64,000 bases of DNA from Endozoicomonas sp965232255 (GTDB lineage: Bacteria; Pseudomonadota; Gammaproteobacteria; Pseudomonadales; Endozoicomonadaceae), in assembly GCA_965232255.1 (NCBI GenBank), contig OZ246962.1, positions 3,720,001 to 3,784,000 of the forward strand, given 5' to 3'. Below, piece by piece: positions 1 to 9,419 of the stretch (its first letter is position 1; each line of letters begins with the position of its first letter). Made by a program: the position numbers and the translations under genes. A model generated the notes under the pieces. It was given only the letters and a program-made list of their open reading frames with translations, ran no database searches and was not told the DNA's origin.

Positions 1-1341
1 AACAACCCGGAACAAAGACTGAACGAACTTTACCAACTGAGCACGCCACGAAATCTGCGCGGCTGGCTGGCCCTAGCCCTGATTTACCGCGGCAACTTGA
101 GCCTGGACGAAAAAATAACTGCCCTGGAGCAGTGGCAAAAAAACTGGACCCATCACCCGGCTCGCAAATATCTGCCAGGCGACTTTGATGCCCTGAAACA
201 GAGCGCACTGACCCGGCCTGATAAAATTGCCGTGCTGCTGCCACTGTCCGGCAGGCTCGCCCAGGCGGGTGCCGCCGCCCGCGACGGCATTTTGGCCTGT
301 CATTACGAGGGCATAAACAACAATACGCCACTGCCTGAATGGCTGTTTTATGATACCGAAGGCAGCAATATCAATGAGCTGGCCTCGACAGCAATTGACA
401 GTGGCGCGCAACTGATTATCGGCCCGCTGAACAAAAACCAGGTTAAGGAACTCAGCAGCGACATCACTCATCGTGTCCCGGTTCTCGCCCTGAACACGGC
501 GGAGTCCGACAGTAACAATGACAGTAACAATAAAGAGGAGCCAGACCAGAATCCGGGCCTGTACCAGTTTGGGCTGTTTCCCGAAGATGAAGCAGTCATG
601 GCCGCAGAACGCGGCTGGCTTGATGGTCACAGGACTGCCGTCATCATCACGCCCAACACCGAATGGGGCAAAAAGGTAAACGCAGCGTTCAAGGCTCGCT
701 GGGAGGAGCTGGGTGGTGAAGTCGTCGGCTCCAGTGAATTTTCTGGCAACACCCAATTCAGCACCATGGTCGGCTGGCTGCTGCACACCGACCAAAGTGA
801 AGGCAGAGTGCGCCAGCTCAATCGACTGCTGAAGGATAACCTGGGCTTTCAGGCGCGCCGCCGCGCGGACGTTGATATGGTATTTATTGGTGCTACTCCC
901 CAGGAAGCCAGACAAATCAAACCCGCGCTGGCATATCAGTACGCTGGCAACCTGCCAGTATACGCCACATCAAGCGCCTTCTCCGGCACCACCAATACCA
1001 CTTTGGACCAGGATTTGAACGATATTCGCGTCCCGGTCATGCCGTGGCTGGCGTCAGATACCGGCAGCCCGGTGCAACAGCAAATTGAAGCCTTGTGGCC
1101 CCAGTCCAAGGGTCAGCTGGGCACCCTTTATGCCTTGGGTGCTGATGCCTGCAAACTCTACCCAAGACTGCAACAACTGATCACCCTCCAGGGTAGTCAG
1201 CTACCCGGACTGACCGGATCGCTGAACATTACTCCCGATGGCAAGGTGCACCGTGAGCTATCCTGGCAGGTATTTCGTAATGGTCGGTTGACACCGCTGC
1301 CGGAGCCAACAAACAATGCCATGGAAGCTAAGGCTCAGTAA
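1..1341 (+). CDS. lpoA: LpoA/LppC family penicillin-binding protein activator, C-terminal part
   Basis: Open from the first base, so the 5' end (signal peptide, lipobox and most of the N-terminal TPR-like domain) lies outside the window. The visible 446 residues contain the LppC periplasmic-binding-protein-like fold, opening with KIAVLLPLSGRLAQAG and continuing through LIIGPLNKNQV and AVIITPNTEWGKKV. In the family this outer-membrane lipoprotein reaches through the periplasm to stimulate PBP1A transpeptidase activity. The order lpoA-yraN-diaA-dolP downstream matches enterobacteria and strongly supports the call. The stop overlaps the start of yraN by 26 bases, suggesting translational coupling. 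Family assignment is secure; activation of PBP1A is by homology only. Confidence 0.9.
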   Translation, partial: NNPEQRLNELYQLSTPRNLRGWLALALIYRGNLSLDEKITALEQWQKNWTHHPARKYLPGDFDALKQSALTRPDKIAVLLPLSGRLAQAGAAARDGILACHYEGINNNTPLPEWLFYDTEGSNINELASTAIDSGAQLIIGPLNKNQVKELSSDITHRVPVLALNTAESDSNNDSNNKEEPDQNPGLYQFGLFPEDEAVMAAERGWLDGHRTAVIITPNTEWGKKVNAAFKARWEELGGEVVGSSEFSGNTQFSTMVGWLLHTDQSEGRVRQLNRLLKDNLGFQARRRADVDMVFIGATPQEARQIKPALAYQYAGNLPVYATSSAFSGTTNTTLDQDLNDIRVPVMPWLASDTGSPVQQQIEALWPQSKGQLGTLYALGADACKLYPRLQQLITLQGSQLPGLTGSLNITPDGKVHRELSWQVFRNGRLTPLPEPTNNAMEAKAQ

Positions 1342-1690
1342 CTTCAAAGGCGCCAGGGCAGAAAAGCAGGCCCTGCAGTTTCTTAAACGGCAGGGCCTGA
1401 GGTTGTTGCATGCCAATTTTGCCTGCAAAGTCGGTGAGGTGGATCTGGTCATGCTGGATCAAGCCACACTGGTTTTTATTGAAGTGCGCTTGCGAAGTAC
1501 TTCACGATTTGGCAATGCCGCCAGCACCATCAATCGCATTAAACAACAGAAAATTCGCAAGACAGCTGACTTTTATCTCCAAAACCACCGTGAGCACAGC
1601 CACAGGATTTGTCGTTTTGACGCAATAACCATTGACAATTATGACACCAACGGGCAAAACAGCTTAAAATGGATAAAAAGTGCTTTTTAA
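1316..1690 (+). CDS. yraN: YraN/UPF0102 family endonuclease-like protein
   Basis: 124 residues, the usual length for UPF0102. The N-terminal GARAEKQALQFLKRQGLRLL and the KVGEVDLVM / LVFIEVRLR segments match the restriction-endonuclease-like (PD-(D/E)XK) fold of the family. The usual final lysine of the EVK motif is arginine here. The C-terminus WIKSAF is also typical. The ATG at 1316 lies inside the 3' end of lpoA, so the gene is probably translated by coupling. The biochemical role of YraN is not established; some relatives have nuclease activity. Confidence 0.88.
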   Translation: MPWKLRLSNFKGARAEKQALQFLKRQGLRLLHANFACKVGEVDLVMLDQATLVFIEVRLRSTSRFGNAASTINRIKQQKIRKTADFYLQNHREHSHRICRFDAITIDNYDTNGQNSLKWIKSAF

Positions 1691-1791
1691 TGCTCACGCC
1701 ATTTAGCGGTTAACACCGCATCATTTCGGGAAAACGATTCAGGAGGCGGAGAACGAAAACCTCTGACGGTTTTCATTTCAGGTTTTCAGAC

Positions 1792-2376
1792 ATGCATGAA
1801 CGTATAACGCAACACTTTTCCGACAGCATCGACGCCAAAATACGCTCAGCAGAGATTCTGCCGCCACTGATTGCCGATGCCGCTGAACTGATGGTTCACA
1901 CCCTGCTCAATGAGGGAAAAATCATGGCCTGCGGCAATGGCGGATCTGCCGGAGATGCCCAGCATTTTGTCTGCGAACTGCTCACCCGTTTCGATCGCGA
2001 ACGCCCTGCCCTCCCGGCACTCTCGCTGTGCTCTGACAGCCTGACCATGAGTGCCATTGCCAACGATTCGAGTTTTAATGAGGTTTTTTCCAAGCAGGTT
2101 CGGGCACTGGGCCAGGAAGGCGATATTCTGCTGGCCATTTCACCTCACGGCAATTGTCCCAGTCTGGTGCAGGCCATCCAGGCCGCCCATGACCGCAATA
2201 TTCAGGTTATTGCCCTGACCGGCAAAGACGGTGGCGATATGGCTCGACTGCTACACCCCGAAGAAGTAGAAATTCGGGTACCCGAGCAAAGCCCTCAGCG
2301 CATTCAGGAAGTGCATACTTTATTAATACATTGCCTGTGCGACCTGATTGATGAGTTTCTGTTTGCCACAGAATAA
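1792..2376 (+). CDS. diaA: DiaA-like SIS-domain protein (DnaA initiator-associating / phosphoheptose isomerase family)
   Basis: 194 residues forming a single SIS (sugar isomerase) domain. Clear motifs are ACGNGGSAGDAQHF near residue 45 and AISPHGNCPSLVQAI near 115. DiaA and GmhA are close paralogues. Position between yraN and dolP is that of E. coli diaA (yraO), whose product binds DnaA at oriC and promotes timely initiation. About 100 bases separate it from yraN, with a purine-rich stretch (aggaggcgg) near 1741, about 50 bases before the start codon. A GmhA-type isomerase activity cannot be excluded from sequence alone. Confidence 0.85.
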   Translation: MHERITQHFSDSIDAKIRSAEILPPLIADAAELMVHTLLNEGKIMACGNGGSAGDAQHFVCELLTRFDRERPALPALSLCSDSLTMSAIANDSSFNEVFSKQVRALGQEGDILLAISPHGNCPSLVQAIQAAHDRNIQVIALTGKDGGDMARLLHPEEVEIRVPEQSPQRIQEVHTLLIHCLCDLIDEFLFATE

Positions 2377-2468
2377 ACCTGAAAAAAAGCAGTCAATCCA
2401 CAATCCAGCGTCGTTACAACAAGAAACGTTACAACTATTCTCATTATTCTCATGGGGAGAGAGCAGCC

Positions 2469-3056
2469 ATGCAGACAATCAATAATGCAAATGCATTTAT
2501 GACCGGATTGTTGGTCGCTATGCTGACATTACTCAGCGGTTGTGCGGCTCTGGTCGACTCAGTCAACCAGGAACCGGTGGTCATGGACGACAGTAAACGC
2601 ACGTGGGGATCATGGCTGGATGATCAGACCATCGAAACCATCACTGCCGTAAACATTGACAAGGCCGACCCGACACTGAGAACCGCGCGGATCAAAGTCA
2701 TCAGTTTCAATGGTACTGTCTTGTTGATCGGCCAAGTGCCCAACCAGCGACTGAAAGCACTGGCCAGTCAGGTGGCGCATAACGTTGCCAAAGTCCGTCA
2801 GGTCTACAACGAGCTGGAAATCGGCCCCAATGCAGATCTGTTGACGCAGAGTAACGACAGCTGGCTGACCGGGAAAATAAAAACGGCCATGATGTCGACC
2901 GATACCACCATAGCCGACAGAATCAAAATAAATACCGAACAAGGGACAGTTTTTCTGATGGGGCTGGTAACACCGGAGATGGCTGATGAGGCCGCCACCA
3001 TCGCAGCCAATACCCGGGGAGTGTCCAGAGTCGTTAAAGTATTCGAATACATCTGA
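2469..3056 (+). CDS. dolP: DolP-like outer-membrane lipoprotein with two BON domains
   Basis: 195 residues. A lipoprotein signal peptide ends in the lipobox LSGC with Cys25 as the expected acylated residue. Two BON domains follow, roughly residues 45-115 and 125-195, each with the pattern IKVISFNGTVLLIGQV or IKINTEQGTVFLMGLV. In E. coli DolP (YraP) is an outer-membrane lipoprotein that binds anionic phospholipids, localises to division sites and supports envelope integrity. The ATG has the upstream run ATGGGGAGAGAGCAGCC as ribosome-binding site. The context after diaA agrees with the assignment. Confidence 0.9.
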   Translation: MQTINNANAFMTGLLVAMLTLLSGCAALVDSVNQEPVVMDDSKRTWGSWLDDQTIETITAVNIDKADPTLRTARIKVISFNGTVLLIGQVPNQRLKALASQVAHNVAKVRQVYNELEIGPNADLLTQSNDSWLTGKIKTAMMSTDTTIADRIKINTEQGTVFLMGLVTPEMADEAATIAANTRGVSRVVKVFEYI

Positions 3057-3075
3057 AGCCACCCGTTTTTTGCAG

Positions 3076-3107
3076 AAGATGCTCGGACCAGCTCAAGCAT
3101 CTTTTGC
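3076..3107 (+). terminator. Rho-independent-type terminator after dolP
   Basis: AAGATGCT at 3076-3083 pairs with AGCATCTT at 3096-3103 across a 12-base loop, followed by a T-rich run. It lies 20 bases past the dolP stop and would end the lpoA-dolP transcript. Confidence 0.6.
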
Positions 3108-3269
3108 TTCTTGTCTCATCGCTTCCAGACTACCAATATTTATTCACGACGGCTGCCATGTACGCTTCTTGCGCTTACCAAGACAAGAGCCATCTATCAC
3201 GCTTGGCAAAGGCGATTATTGCCCTGGATCAACTTATTCATCCGCATCCACGACATAAATACAGTTTCA

Positions 3270-3297
3270 TTGATCTCGGCTAATACTTAGATATTAT
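3270..3297 (+). promoter_or_regulatory. Possible grcA promoter with FNR-like half-site
   Basis: TTGATC (3270-3275) and TATTAT (3292-3297) are spaced by 16 bases in the 369-base gap before grcA. The same TTGAT is one half of an FNR box, but the second half (GCTAA) matches ATCAA poorly. E. coli grcA is induced without oxygen by FNR and ArcA, so the site is plausible but weak. Confidence 0.3.
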
Positions 3298-3425
3298 TCC
3301 CGTATTAACTGGTACAGTTGCGTAACCATCAAAGCTGTAAGGTTTATGGTGTTAAAGTAGAGGACTTGTTGTGTGGCAATGGGTCCCGACACTTGTTTGA
3401 ACTTGAGTATCAAGGAATCAATACA

Positions 3426-3809
3426 ATGAAAGGCATTCAGATTACCGCCTGCGACAACGACGCACTGGTCAACTCCATCTGGCTGATTGACGAGGCAGCA
3501 GGTGAAGCGCGTCTGGTTTGCGGCAAAACCGATGAATTCAAGCAAGACGAAGTGGTTGCCCTGGAGCAACTTGGGCCATTCGAATCCCGTGAATTGGAAC
3601 TGGAAGTTCAGGAAACACCTGCCCGTGAAGGCGGTCAGCACCTGAACGTCAACGTTCTCTCCCGAGAAATGCTTGAAGACGCAGCAGCCAACCCAGAGAA
3701 ATACCCATCCCTGACCATTCGTGTTTCTGGCTACGCTGTCCGCTTTAACTCCCTGACACCAGAACAGCAGCGCGACGTAATTACCCGTACCTTCACCAAG
3801 GACATGTAA
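3426..3809 (+). CDS. grcA: Autonomous glycyl radical cofactor GrcA
   Basis: 127 residues when started at the ATG at 3426, exactly the E. coli length; AAGGAATC lies upstream as ribosome-binding site. The C-terminal half carries the glycyl-radical domain with REMLEDAAANPEKYPSLTIR followed by VSGYAVRFNSLTPEQQ. The radical glycine is Gly102. In the family this small protein replaces the oxygen-damaged C-terminus of pyruvate formate-lyase and restores its activity. A longer upstream reading is open but lacks similarity. No pfl gene is visible in the window. A hairpin terminator follows. Confidence 0.93.
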   Translation: MKGIQITACDNDALVNSIWLIDEAAGEARLVCGKTDEFKQDEVVALEQLGPFESRELELEVQETPAREGGQHLNVNVLSREMLEDAAANPEKYPSLTIRVSGYAVRFNSLTPEQQRDVITRTFTKDM

Positions 3810-3827
3810 TACAACGCGTTCTTTTAT

Positions 3828-3866
3828 AGCCACTGAGTCCCTGATTCTGTGGCTTCTGTTTTTTTC
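3828..3866 (+). terminator. Terminator after grcA
   Basis: AGCCAC at 3828-3833 pairs with GTGGCT at 3849-3854, followed by TCTG and a long T run. It starts 19 bases past the grcA stop codon. Confidence 0.65.
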
Positions 3867-4188
3867 TACCTTTAATTTCTATCTCTAACTTCTACCTCTA
3901 ATGGCTATTGTCGTATTTATATTGCAATACGCGGTCTTCAGACGCCAATATCAGCAGATTACTTTTTGATGAGTTAATGCCTTGGTGAGTTAACGTCAAT
4001 TATTTATTCGACTTAATTAGCATTTCTCAGAAAAAATTTTTGACATTCTCCTTTTTCTTATAAATTAATTCCTGCTTAAGCAAACACTGACAAACATCAC
4101 TTAATATAAATACCTTAAAGCGTACAATCGGGTACATTGTTGTTAAAAAATATTAACGTCCATCCAAACACCAATCCGGAGTTATTTT
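3867..4188. other. AT-rich non-coding gap before hdhA
   Basis: No gene is visible. A TTGACA stands at 4040-4045, but the AT-rich candidates after it give unusual -35/-10 spacing (13 or 15 bases), so the hdhA promoter is not firmly placed. Confidence 0.4.
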
Positions 4189-4950
4189 ATGCTTGATGCG
4201 TTCAGACTTGATAACCAGGTTGCAATTATAACCGGTGCAGGCGCTGGTATTGGGCGAGCGATTGCCGAATTATTTGCCCAGGTCGGGGCATCGGTTGTCG
4301 TCAGTGATCTTCATATTGATACTGCCAATCAGGTGGTGGCCAATATAAAAGCAAAAGGCGGCAACGCAATAGCCATTGCGTGCGATGTAACCGATGAAAA
4401 AGCGCGGGAGCACCTTGTTACGTCCACTTTGGATCATTTTGGCCAAATCAACATTCTCATCAACAATGCCGGGGGCGGAGGCCCTCAGCCTTTTGATATG
4501 CCCATGGAAACCTTTATTCGCGCATACCAGTTGAATGTTTTTTCTGTATTCCGTCTTTGTCAGTTATGCGCGCCTCATATGGAGGCAACGGGTAGCGGAG
4601 CTATTTTGAACATTTCATCAATGGCAGCAGAAAATAAAAACATCAATATGGCGTCTTATGCATCCTCAAAAGCAGCACTAAGCCACCTGACAAGAAACAT
4701 TGCCTTCGATCTGGGCAGCAAAGGCATTCGAGTAAATGCCATAGCTCCGGGCGCAATAAAGACTGACGCATTGATGAGCGTATTAACTCCCGATATAGAA
4801 AAGGCAATGCTCAAACATACACCGTTGGGTCGTTTGGGCGAACCAAAAGATATTGCTTACGGCGCGCTGTATTTGTGCTCTCCGGCAGCCAGCTGGGTAA
4901 GCGGTCAGATACTGACCATTAGCGGAGGTGGTGTTCAAGAGTTGGATTGA
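4189..4950 (+). CDS. hdhA: Short-chain dehydrogenase/reductase, HdhA (7-alpha-hydroxysteroid dehydrogenase)-like
   Basis: 253 residues, a classical SDR with a Rossmann fold. The NAD(P)-binding TGAGAGIG is at residues 15-22, NNAG near 92, and the catalytic set is Ser144, Tyr157 and Lys161 (spacing as in E. coli HdhA). Long identities with HdhA include NNAGGGGPQPFDMPM, SSMAAENKNINM and the C-terminal SGGGVQEL. The enzyme family oxidises the 7-alpha-hydroxyl of bile acids, but in a free-living or marine host the natural substrate may be another sterol or alcohol. It stands alone with its own upstream region. Confidence 0.85.
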   Translation: MLDAFRLDNQVAIITGAGAGIGRAIAELFAQVGASVVVSDLHIDTANQVVANIKAKGGNAIAIACDVTDEKAREHLVTSTLDHFGQINILINNAGGGGPQPFDMPMETFIRAYQLNVFSVFRLCQLCAPHMEATGSGAILNISSMAAENKNINMASYASSKAALSHLTRNIAFDLGSKGIRVNAIAPGAIKTDALMSVLTPDIEKAMLKHTPLGRLGEPKDIAYGALYLCSPAASWVSGQILTISGGGVQELD

Positions 4951-4982
4951 AAGGCGACTATAAAAAAGGCGACTATAAAAAA
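4951..4982. repeat. Two-copy 16-base tandem repeat
   Basis: The unit aggcgactataaaaa occurs twice in a row directly after the hdhA stop codon. Probably a slippage product; no function is evident. The rest of the gap to 5168 is AT-rich and empty. Confidence 0.6.
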
Positions 4983-5168
4983 AGACAGTAGCCGCTCAGA
5001 ATTGCAGGTCAAAAAAAAATCCACGAATGGTATTGGCAAAATAAGAATTTTTACCTGCAAAAATGAGGGGCTACATACGACATATAACTACCACTTTTTC
5101 AATTACCACTTTTTTCTCCAGTAAAAATCATATTGGCCAATTTATTTTCTGATACTTAAGTGCCAATT

Positions 5169-5534
5169 TCAGATGTCATCCCCAAGCCATTCGACCACTT
5201 GCTGCAATTGCACAATGATCTGCTCCAACTCTTGCCTTGAGGATTGAGGATGCTGCACTTTTTCATTCGAACGCCTGAGTCGGCCACGGGCTCCATCAAT
5301 GGTAAAGCGCTGTTCGTATAAAAGATGGCGAATCTCCCGCACCAGGCACACATCTTCCTGACGATAGTAACGCCGGTTGCCCCGACGTGTCGGTGAAAGT
5401 TGGGTAAATTCTTGCTCCCAATAGCGCAGCACATGGGTCTTGACCATACACAGCTCGCTTACCTCACTAATGGTGAAGTAGCGCTTGCCGGGAATGGCTG
5501 GCAGATCACTCTTCCTGAGTTCTGTCTCCTGCAT
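5169..5534 (-). CDS. MerR-family transcriptional regulator downstream of ihfA
   Basis: 121 residues. The N-terminal winged helix of the MerR family is clear: RYFTISEVSELCMVKTHVLR then YWEQEF and RRGNRRYYRQEDV. A coiled-coil-like tail (EQIIVQLQQVVEWL) follows and there is no metal-binding cysteine pattern. The start overlaps the end of ihfA by 29 bases, so the two genes are co-transcribed. A MerR-like gene directly after ihfA is a common arrangement in Pseudomonas and relatives; its target genes are unknown. Confidence 0.85.
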   Translation of the reverse strand: MQETELRKSDLPAIPGKRYFTISEVSELCMVKTHVLRYWEQEFTQLSPTRRGNRRYYRQEDVCLVREIRHLLYEQRFTIDGARGRLRRSNEKVQHPQSSRQELEQIIVQLQQVVEWLGDDI

Positions 5535-5817
5535 AGGCTTCCACCCTGGTTTTGAGTTTCTGTCCCGGCTTGAAGGTCACTACACGACGGGGAGTTATTG
5601 GGATTTCCTCGCCGGTTTTAGGGTTGCGCCCGGGCCGCTGACTCTTGTCCCGTAGATCAAAGTTACCAAAACCTGATAACTTTACCGGTTGATTTTTTTC
5701 GAGTGACAGCCGAATCTCTTCGAAAAACAGCTCTACCAACTCTTTGGCTTCGCGCTTGTTAAGACCCAGCTCTTCATTCAGTTGCTCAGCGAGGTCGGCT
5801 TTCGTCAGGGCTCCCAT
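5506..5817 (-). CDS. ihfA: Integration host factor subunit alpha
   Basis: 103 residues from the ATG at 5817, preceded by AGGGGAG. A complete HU/IHF fold: MGALTKADLAEQLNEELGLN, then GFGNFDLRDKSQRPGRNP on the beta arm and TFKPGQKLK at the end. With IhfB it binds and sharply bends DNA at specific sites, acting in recombination, transcription and also in CRISPR spacer acquisition in type I-E and I-F systems, which is relevant because a I-F locus lies in this window. Gene order pheS-pheT-ihfA is the usual one. Confidence 0.95.
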   Translation of the reverse strand: MGALTKADLAEQLNEELGLNKREAKELVELFFEEIRLSLEKNQPVKLSGFGNFDLRDKSQRPGRNPKTGEEIPITPRRVVTFKPGQKLKTRVEAYAGDRTQEE

Positions 5818-5955
5818 GAAGCACTCCCCTTTCTTGTTTTCCCATGGCAATAGCAGGCCCGGATGTTGTCGGAATTCATTGGGTACGCCTGCAGTTAACA
5901 ACTACAGGCTATTACCATGCTCTTTTTTATTCGTGCTAAGGCCATTGACGGATGT

Positions 5956-8334
5956 CTAGTGACGCAAACTGGCATTAAAATCCCGTTGCAAGCGAGACAC
6001 CACACGATCAACCAGCTCATTAACTTCGTCGTCCTTTAGAGTGCGGGAAGGATGCTGTAAGGTCAAGCTCAGCGCAAGACTCTTGCAACCCTCTGCGATT
6101 CCCTTACCGGCATAAACATCAAAAGTATTGACGTGGCGCAGCAGTTCGCCAGCAACGCTACTAATAGCATCCTCCACGTCGCCAGCGGCTACTGAATCAG
6201 CTACTACCAGGGCCAGGTCGCGACGTACTTCCGGATACTTGGACAGCGGCGCAAAAGTCGTGACGTTGCCATTGATCACGGCACTCAAATGCAGCTCCAC
6301 CAGGTAAAGAGCCGCGGGTACATCCATGGCTTTGGCCAGCGAAGGATGCAGGGCACCCATGTGGCCGACTACCTCACCGTCACGGACAATCTGCGCGCAC
6401 TGCCCCGGATGCATAGCCGGATGCTCACCCTTGGTAAAGACAAACTCATCTGCGCTCTGACTCAGGGCAAACACCGCCGCAAAATCCCCTTTCAGATCGA
6501 AGAAGTCCACTGGCTCAGGTTTACCCAACCAGCTCTCAGGCTGACGACTGCCGGTGACCAGGGCCGCCAACATAGGTTCCTGGCGCAGCTCATCGCCCTC
6601 TTTGACAAAAGTCAGCCCCGTCTCAAACAAACGTATCCGGCTCTGTTGACGATTAAGGTTGTATTGCGCGGTTTTCACCAGCCCAGGCAGCAGCGATGTG
6701 CGCATCACCGACAGATCGCTGGCAATGGGATTAGCCAACGCCACCGGCTCACGCACCGGGTCAAACTGCTTGTGCAACTCAGGCGCGTAGAAACTGAAAC
6801 AGATAGCCTCCTGATAACCACGGCTCGTCAATACACGACGAATGCTCGATTCTGATACCTGTGCTTCATCTACCTGTTTCATTTTCAACAGTGCTGCCGG
6901 TGTGCTCTGGGGCAGATTGTTGTAGCCATAAATACGACCAAGTTCTTCTACCAGGTCTTCTTCAATAGCTATATCAAAACGCCAGCTGGGCACACTCACT
7001 TGCCAGCGACCGTCTGCTTGTTTGCTCAGCCCAAGGCCCAGTCGGGTCAGTAACGCTTCGATATGATGATCGTCAATGGCCATGCCGAGCAGTGCGGTAA
7101 CTTTGTCGCTGCGCAGCGTCACTTCACGTTGGGTCGGTAGATGAGCTTCGCTGGCGACTTCCGATACCGGACCTGGCTCACCACCGCAAATATCCATGAT
7201 CAGTGCTGTAGCACGTTCAATGGCTTTTTTCTGCAACTGGTGATCAACACCGCGCTCGAACCGATGGGAAGAGTCGGTGTGCAAGCCGTAGCTGCGCGCT
7301 TTACCCGCGATAGTAATCGGGTCGAAGAAGGCGCTTTCCAGAAAGACATTGCGGGTTGTGGCACTGACACCGGAACCTTCGCCACCCATTACGCCGGCAA
7401 TGGCCAGTGCTTTGTGCTCATCGGCAATGACCAGGGTCTTTTCGCTCAGAGTGATATGTTGACCATCTAGCAACGTCAGCGATTCTGCCGGCGTGGCCAT
7501 ACGCACATGAATGGCACCCGCCAGAGTATCCAGATCAAAGCCGTGCATGGGCTGACCGAGTTCCAACATAACGTAGTTGGTGACATCCACCACTGGATCG
7601 ATAGAACGAATACCAGCGCGGCGCAGTCGTTCAGTCAGCCACAGGGGTGTCGGACGGCTCACGTCTACATTGCGAATCACTCGGCCAACGTAACGCGGGC
7701 AACCTTCCGGGGCATCGATATATACCTTAAAAGTGTCGTTAATGACTGGCGCCACCTCTGCCACTGGCTGCTCGTTGATATCGGTCAGGAAGTTGGCGCT
7801 GACCTCACGGCCAAGACCGATCATGCTCAGGCAGTCGCCCCGGTTGGGCGTTAGGTCCACATCAATAATTTTGTCGTCCAGCTGTAGGTAAGCGCGAACA
7901 TCTTCACCCACAGGAGCATCCTGTGCCAGCTCCCTCAAGCCGTCAGCGGCGTCAGAAATGCCCAGCTCCTGCTCGGCGCAGAGCATGCCAAACGACTCCA
8001 CCCCACGCAGCCTGGCTTTTTTGATCTTGAAGTTGCCCGGCAATACAGCACCCACAGTGGCAAAAGGCACCTTGATGCCTACCCGGGCATTGGGTGCACC
8101 GCACACCACCTGAAATGTCTCCTGTCCGGTGCTGACCTGCGTCACCCGCAATTTATCGGCATCCGGATGCTGCTCGCAGCCAACAATTTCAGCCACGACA
8201 ACGCCGCTAAAATCCCCGGCCACCGGCTCCACGCCATCCACTTCCAGACCAGCCATGGTAAGTTTGTCCACCAACTGCTGGGTACTGGCATCAATATCGA
8301 CCCACTGGCGCAACCACTTTTCACTGAATTTCAT
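5956..8334 (-). CDS. pheT: Phenylalanine-tRNA ligase beta subunit
   Basis: 792 residues, close to the E. coli 795. From the N-terminus: the EMAP-II-like tRNA-binding domain (residues 40-150, VVVAEIVGCEQHPDADKLRV), the B3/B4 editing domain, the B5 domain, a catalytic-like core and the C-terminal FDX-ACB anticodon-binding domain (PLSKYPEVRRDLALVV). It forms the alpha2-beta2 enzyme with PheS and edits Tyr-tRNA(Phe). It follows pheS after 56 bases and precedes ihfA. Confidence 0.97.
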   Translation of the reverse strand: MKFSEKWLRQWVDIDASTQQLVDKLTMAGLEVDGVEPVAGDFSGVVVAEIVGCEQHPDADKLRVTQVSTGQETFQVVCGAPNARVGIKVPFATVGAVLPGNFKIKKARLRGVESFGMLCAEQELGISDAADGLRELAQDAPVGEDVRAYLQLDDKIIDVDLTPNRGDCLSMIGLGREVSANFLTDINEQPVAEVAPVINDTFKVYIDAPEGCPRYVGRVIRNVDVSRPTPLWLTERLRRAGIRSIDPVVDVTNYVMLELGQPMHGFDLDTLAGAIHVRMATPAESLTLLDGQHITLSEKTLVIADEHKALAIAGVMGGEGSGVSATTRNVFLESAFFDPITIAGKARSYGLHTDSSHRFERGVDHQLQKKAIERATALIMDICGGEPGPVSEVASEAHLPTQREVTLRSDKVTALLGMAIDDHHIEALLTRLGLGLSKQADGRWQVSVPSWRFDIAIEEDLVEELGRIYGYNNLPQSTPAALLKMKQVDEAQVSESSIRRVLTSRGYQEAICFSFYAPELHKQFDPVREPVALANPIASDLSVMRTSLLPGLVKTAQYNLNRQQSRIRLFETGLTFVKEGDELRQEPMLAALVTGSRQPESWLGKPEPVDFFDLKGDFAAVFALSQSADEFVFTKGEHPAMHPGQCAQIVRDGEVVGHMGALHPSLAKAMDVPAALYLVELHLSAVINGNVTTFAPLSKYPEVRRDLALVVADSVAAGDVEDAISSVAGELLRHVNTFDVYAGKGIAEGCKSLALSLTLQHPSRTLKDDEVNELVDRVVSRLQRDFNASLRH

Positions 8335-8390
8335 GTCTTGTACTCAATCCTGCTGTTCTTAATTGCACTTAAACCGCTGCTATTCCAGCC

Positions 8391-9419
8391 TCAACGGAAC
8401 TGGTTAAGGAAGCGCAGGTCATTCTCAAAGAACTGGCGCAGGTCATTAACGCCGTAACGCAGCATGGCAAAACGCTCAACGCCCATGCCAAAGGCAAAAC
8501 CAGTGTACTTCTCAGGATCGATGCCGCAGTAGCGAAACACCTCCGGGTGCACCATGCCACAACCGAGCACTTCCAGCCACTTGATGGAGCCATCGTCATT
8601 GCGTCCCCACTCAATATCTACCTCTGCCGACGGCTCAGTGAAGGGGAAGTAGGAAGGACGGAAGCGCACTTGCAGATCATCCCGCTCAAAAAATACCCGC
8701 AAAAAATCCACCAGCACGTTTTTCAGATCAGCAAAACTCACCTGCTCGGCCACGTACAGACCTTCTACCTGATGGAACATGGGGCTGTGAGTTTGATCCG
8801 AGTCACACCGATACACTTTGCCCGGACAGACGATGGCAATGGGTGGGTTTTCGTTGTTACGCACAAAGCGTTCCATGGTACGCACCTGCACTGGTGAGGT
8901 GTGAGTTCTGAGCACGGTGGACGGATCAAAATAGAACGTGTCGTGCATGGCCCGCGCCGGGTGGTGGCCAGGAATGTTCAGTGCTTCGAAGTTGTGATAG
9001 TCATCTTCGATTTCCGGCCCTTGCTCAACGGTAAAACCGATACGGCCAAAATAGTCGCTGATGCGCTCCATGGTTCGCGTGATCGGATGCACTGTCCCCA
9101 AATCCTGACCACGACCGGACAACGTGACATCAATGGATTCACTGGCCAGCCGGGCGTCCAGCGCCTGTTGGTCAAGGAGTGCCTTTTTCTGGTTAATGGC
9201 GTCCTGAACCTGCTGTTTGCCTTTATTGATAAGCTCACCCGCTTTCGGGCGCTCTTCGGCGCAGAGTTGGCCGAGAGACTTGAGCAACGCCGTCAGCTCA
9301 CCTTTTTTACCAAGGAAACGGACGCGAATCTCGTCCAGGGCTGAGGCATCCGCCACGGCTGCAACGGCGCTGAGGGCATCGGCCACCAGCGTATCAAGCG
9401 TATTATCGAGATTCTCCAT
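8391..9419 (-). CDS. pheS: Phenylalanine-tRNA ligase alpha subunit
   Basis: 342 residues from the ATG at 9419. The N-terminal coiled coil (residues 1-90) is followed by the class II aminoacyl-tRNA synthetase core with HPITRTMERISDYFGRIGF, THTSPVQVRTME, KVYRCDSDQTHSPMFHQVEG and the GMGVERFAMLRYGVNDLR motif 3. It makes Phe-AMP and charges tRNA(Phe). The usual upstream infC-rpmI-rplT genes are absent: pheS is divergent from thiS instead, and no Phe-rich leader peptide like pheM can be seen. Confidence 0.97.
   Translation of the reverse strand: MENLDNTLDTLVADALSAVAAVADASALDEIRVRFLGKKGELTALLKSLGQLCAEERPKAGELINKGKQQVQDAINQKKALLDQQALDARLASESIDVTLSGRGQDLGTVHPITRTMERISDYFGRIGFTVEQGPEIEDDYHNFEALNIPGHHPARAMHDTFYFDPSTVLRTHTSPVQVRTMERFVRNNENPPIAIVCPGKVYRCDSDQTHSPMFHQVEGLYVAEQVSFADLKNVLVDFLRVFFERDDLQVRFRPSYFPFTEPSAEVDIEWGRNDDGSIKWLEVLGCGMVHPEVFRYCGIDPEKYTGFAFGMGVERFAMLRYGVNDLRQFFENDLRFLNQFR

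Noticed and set aside
3294..3833. Minus-strand frame across grcA
   Set aside because: It is the antisense shadow of grcA, whose protein is clearly recognised.
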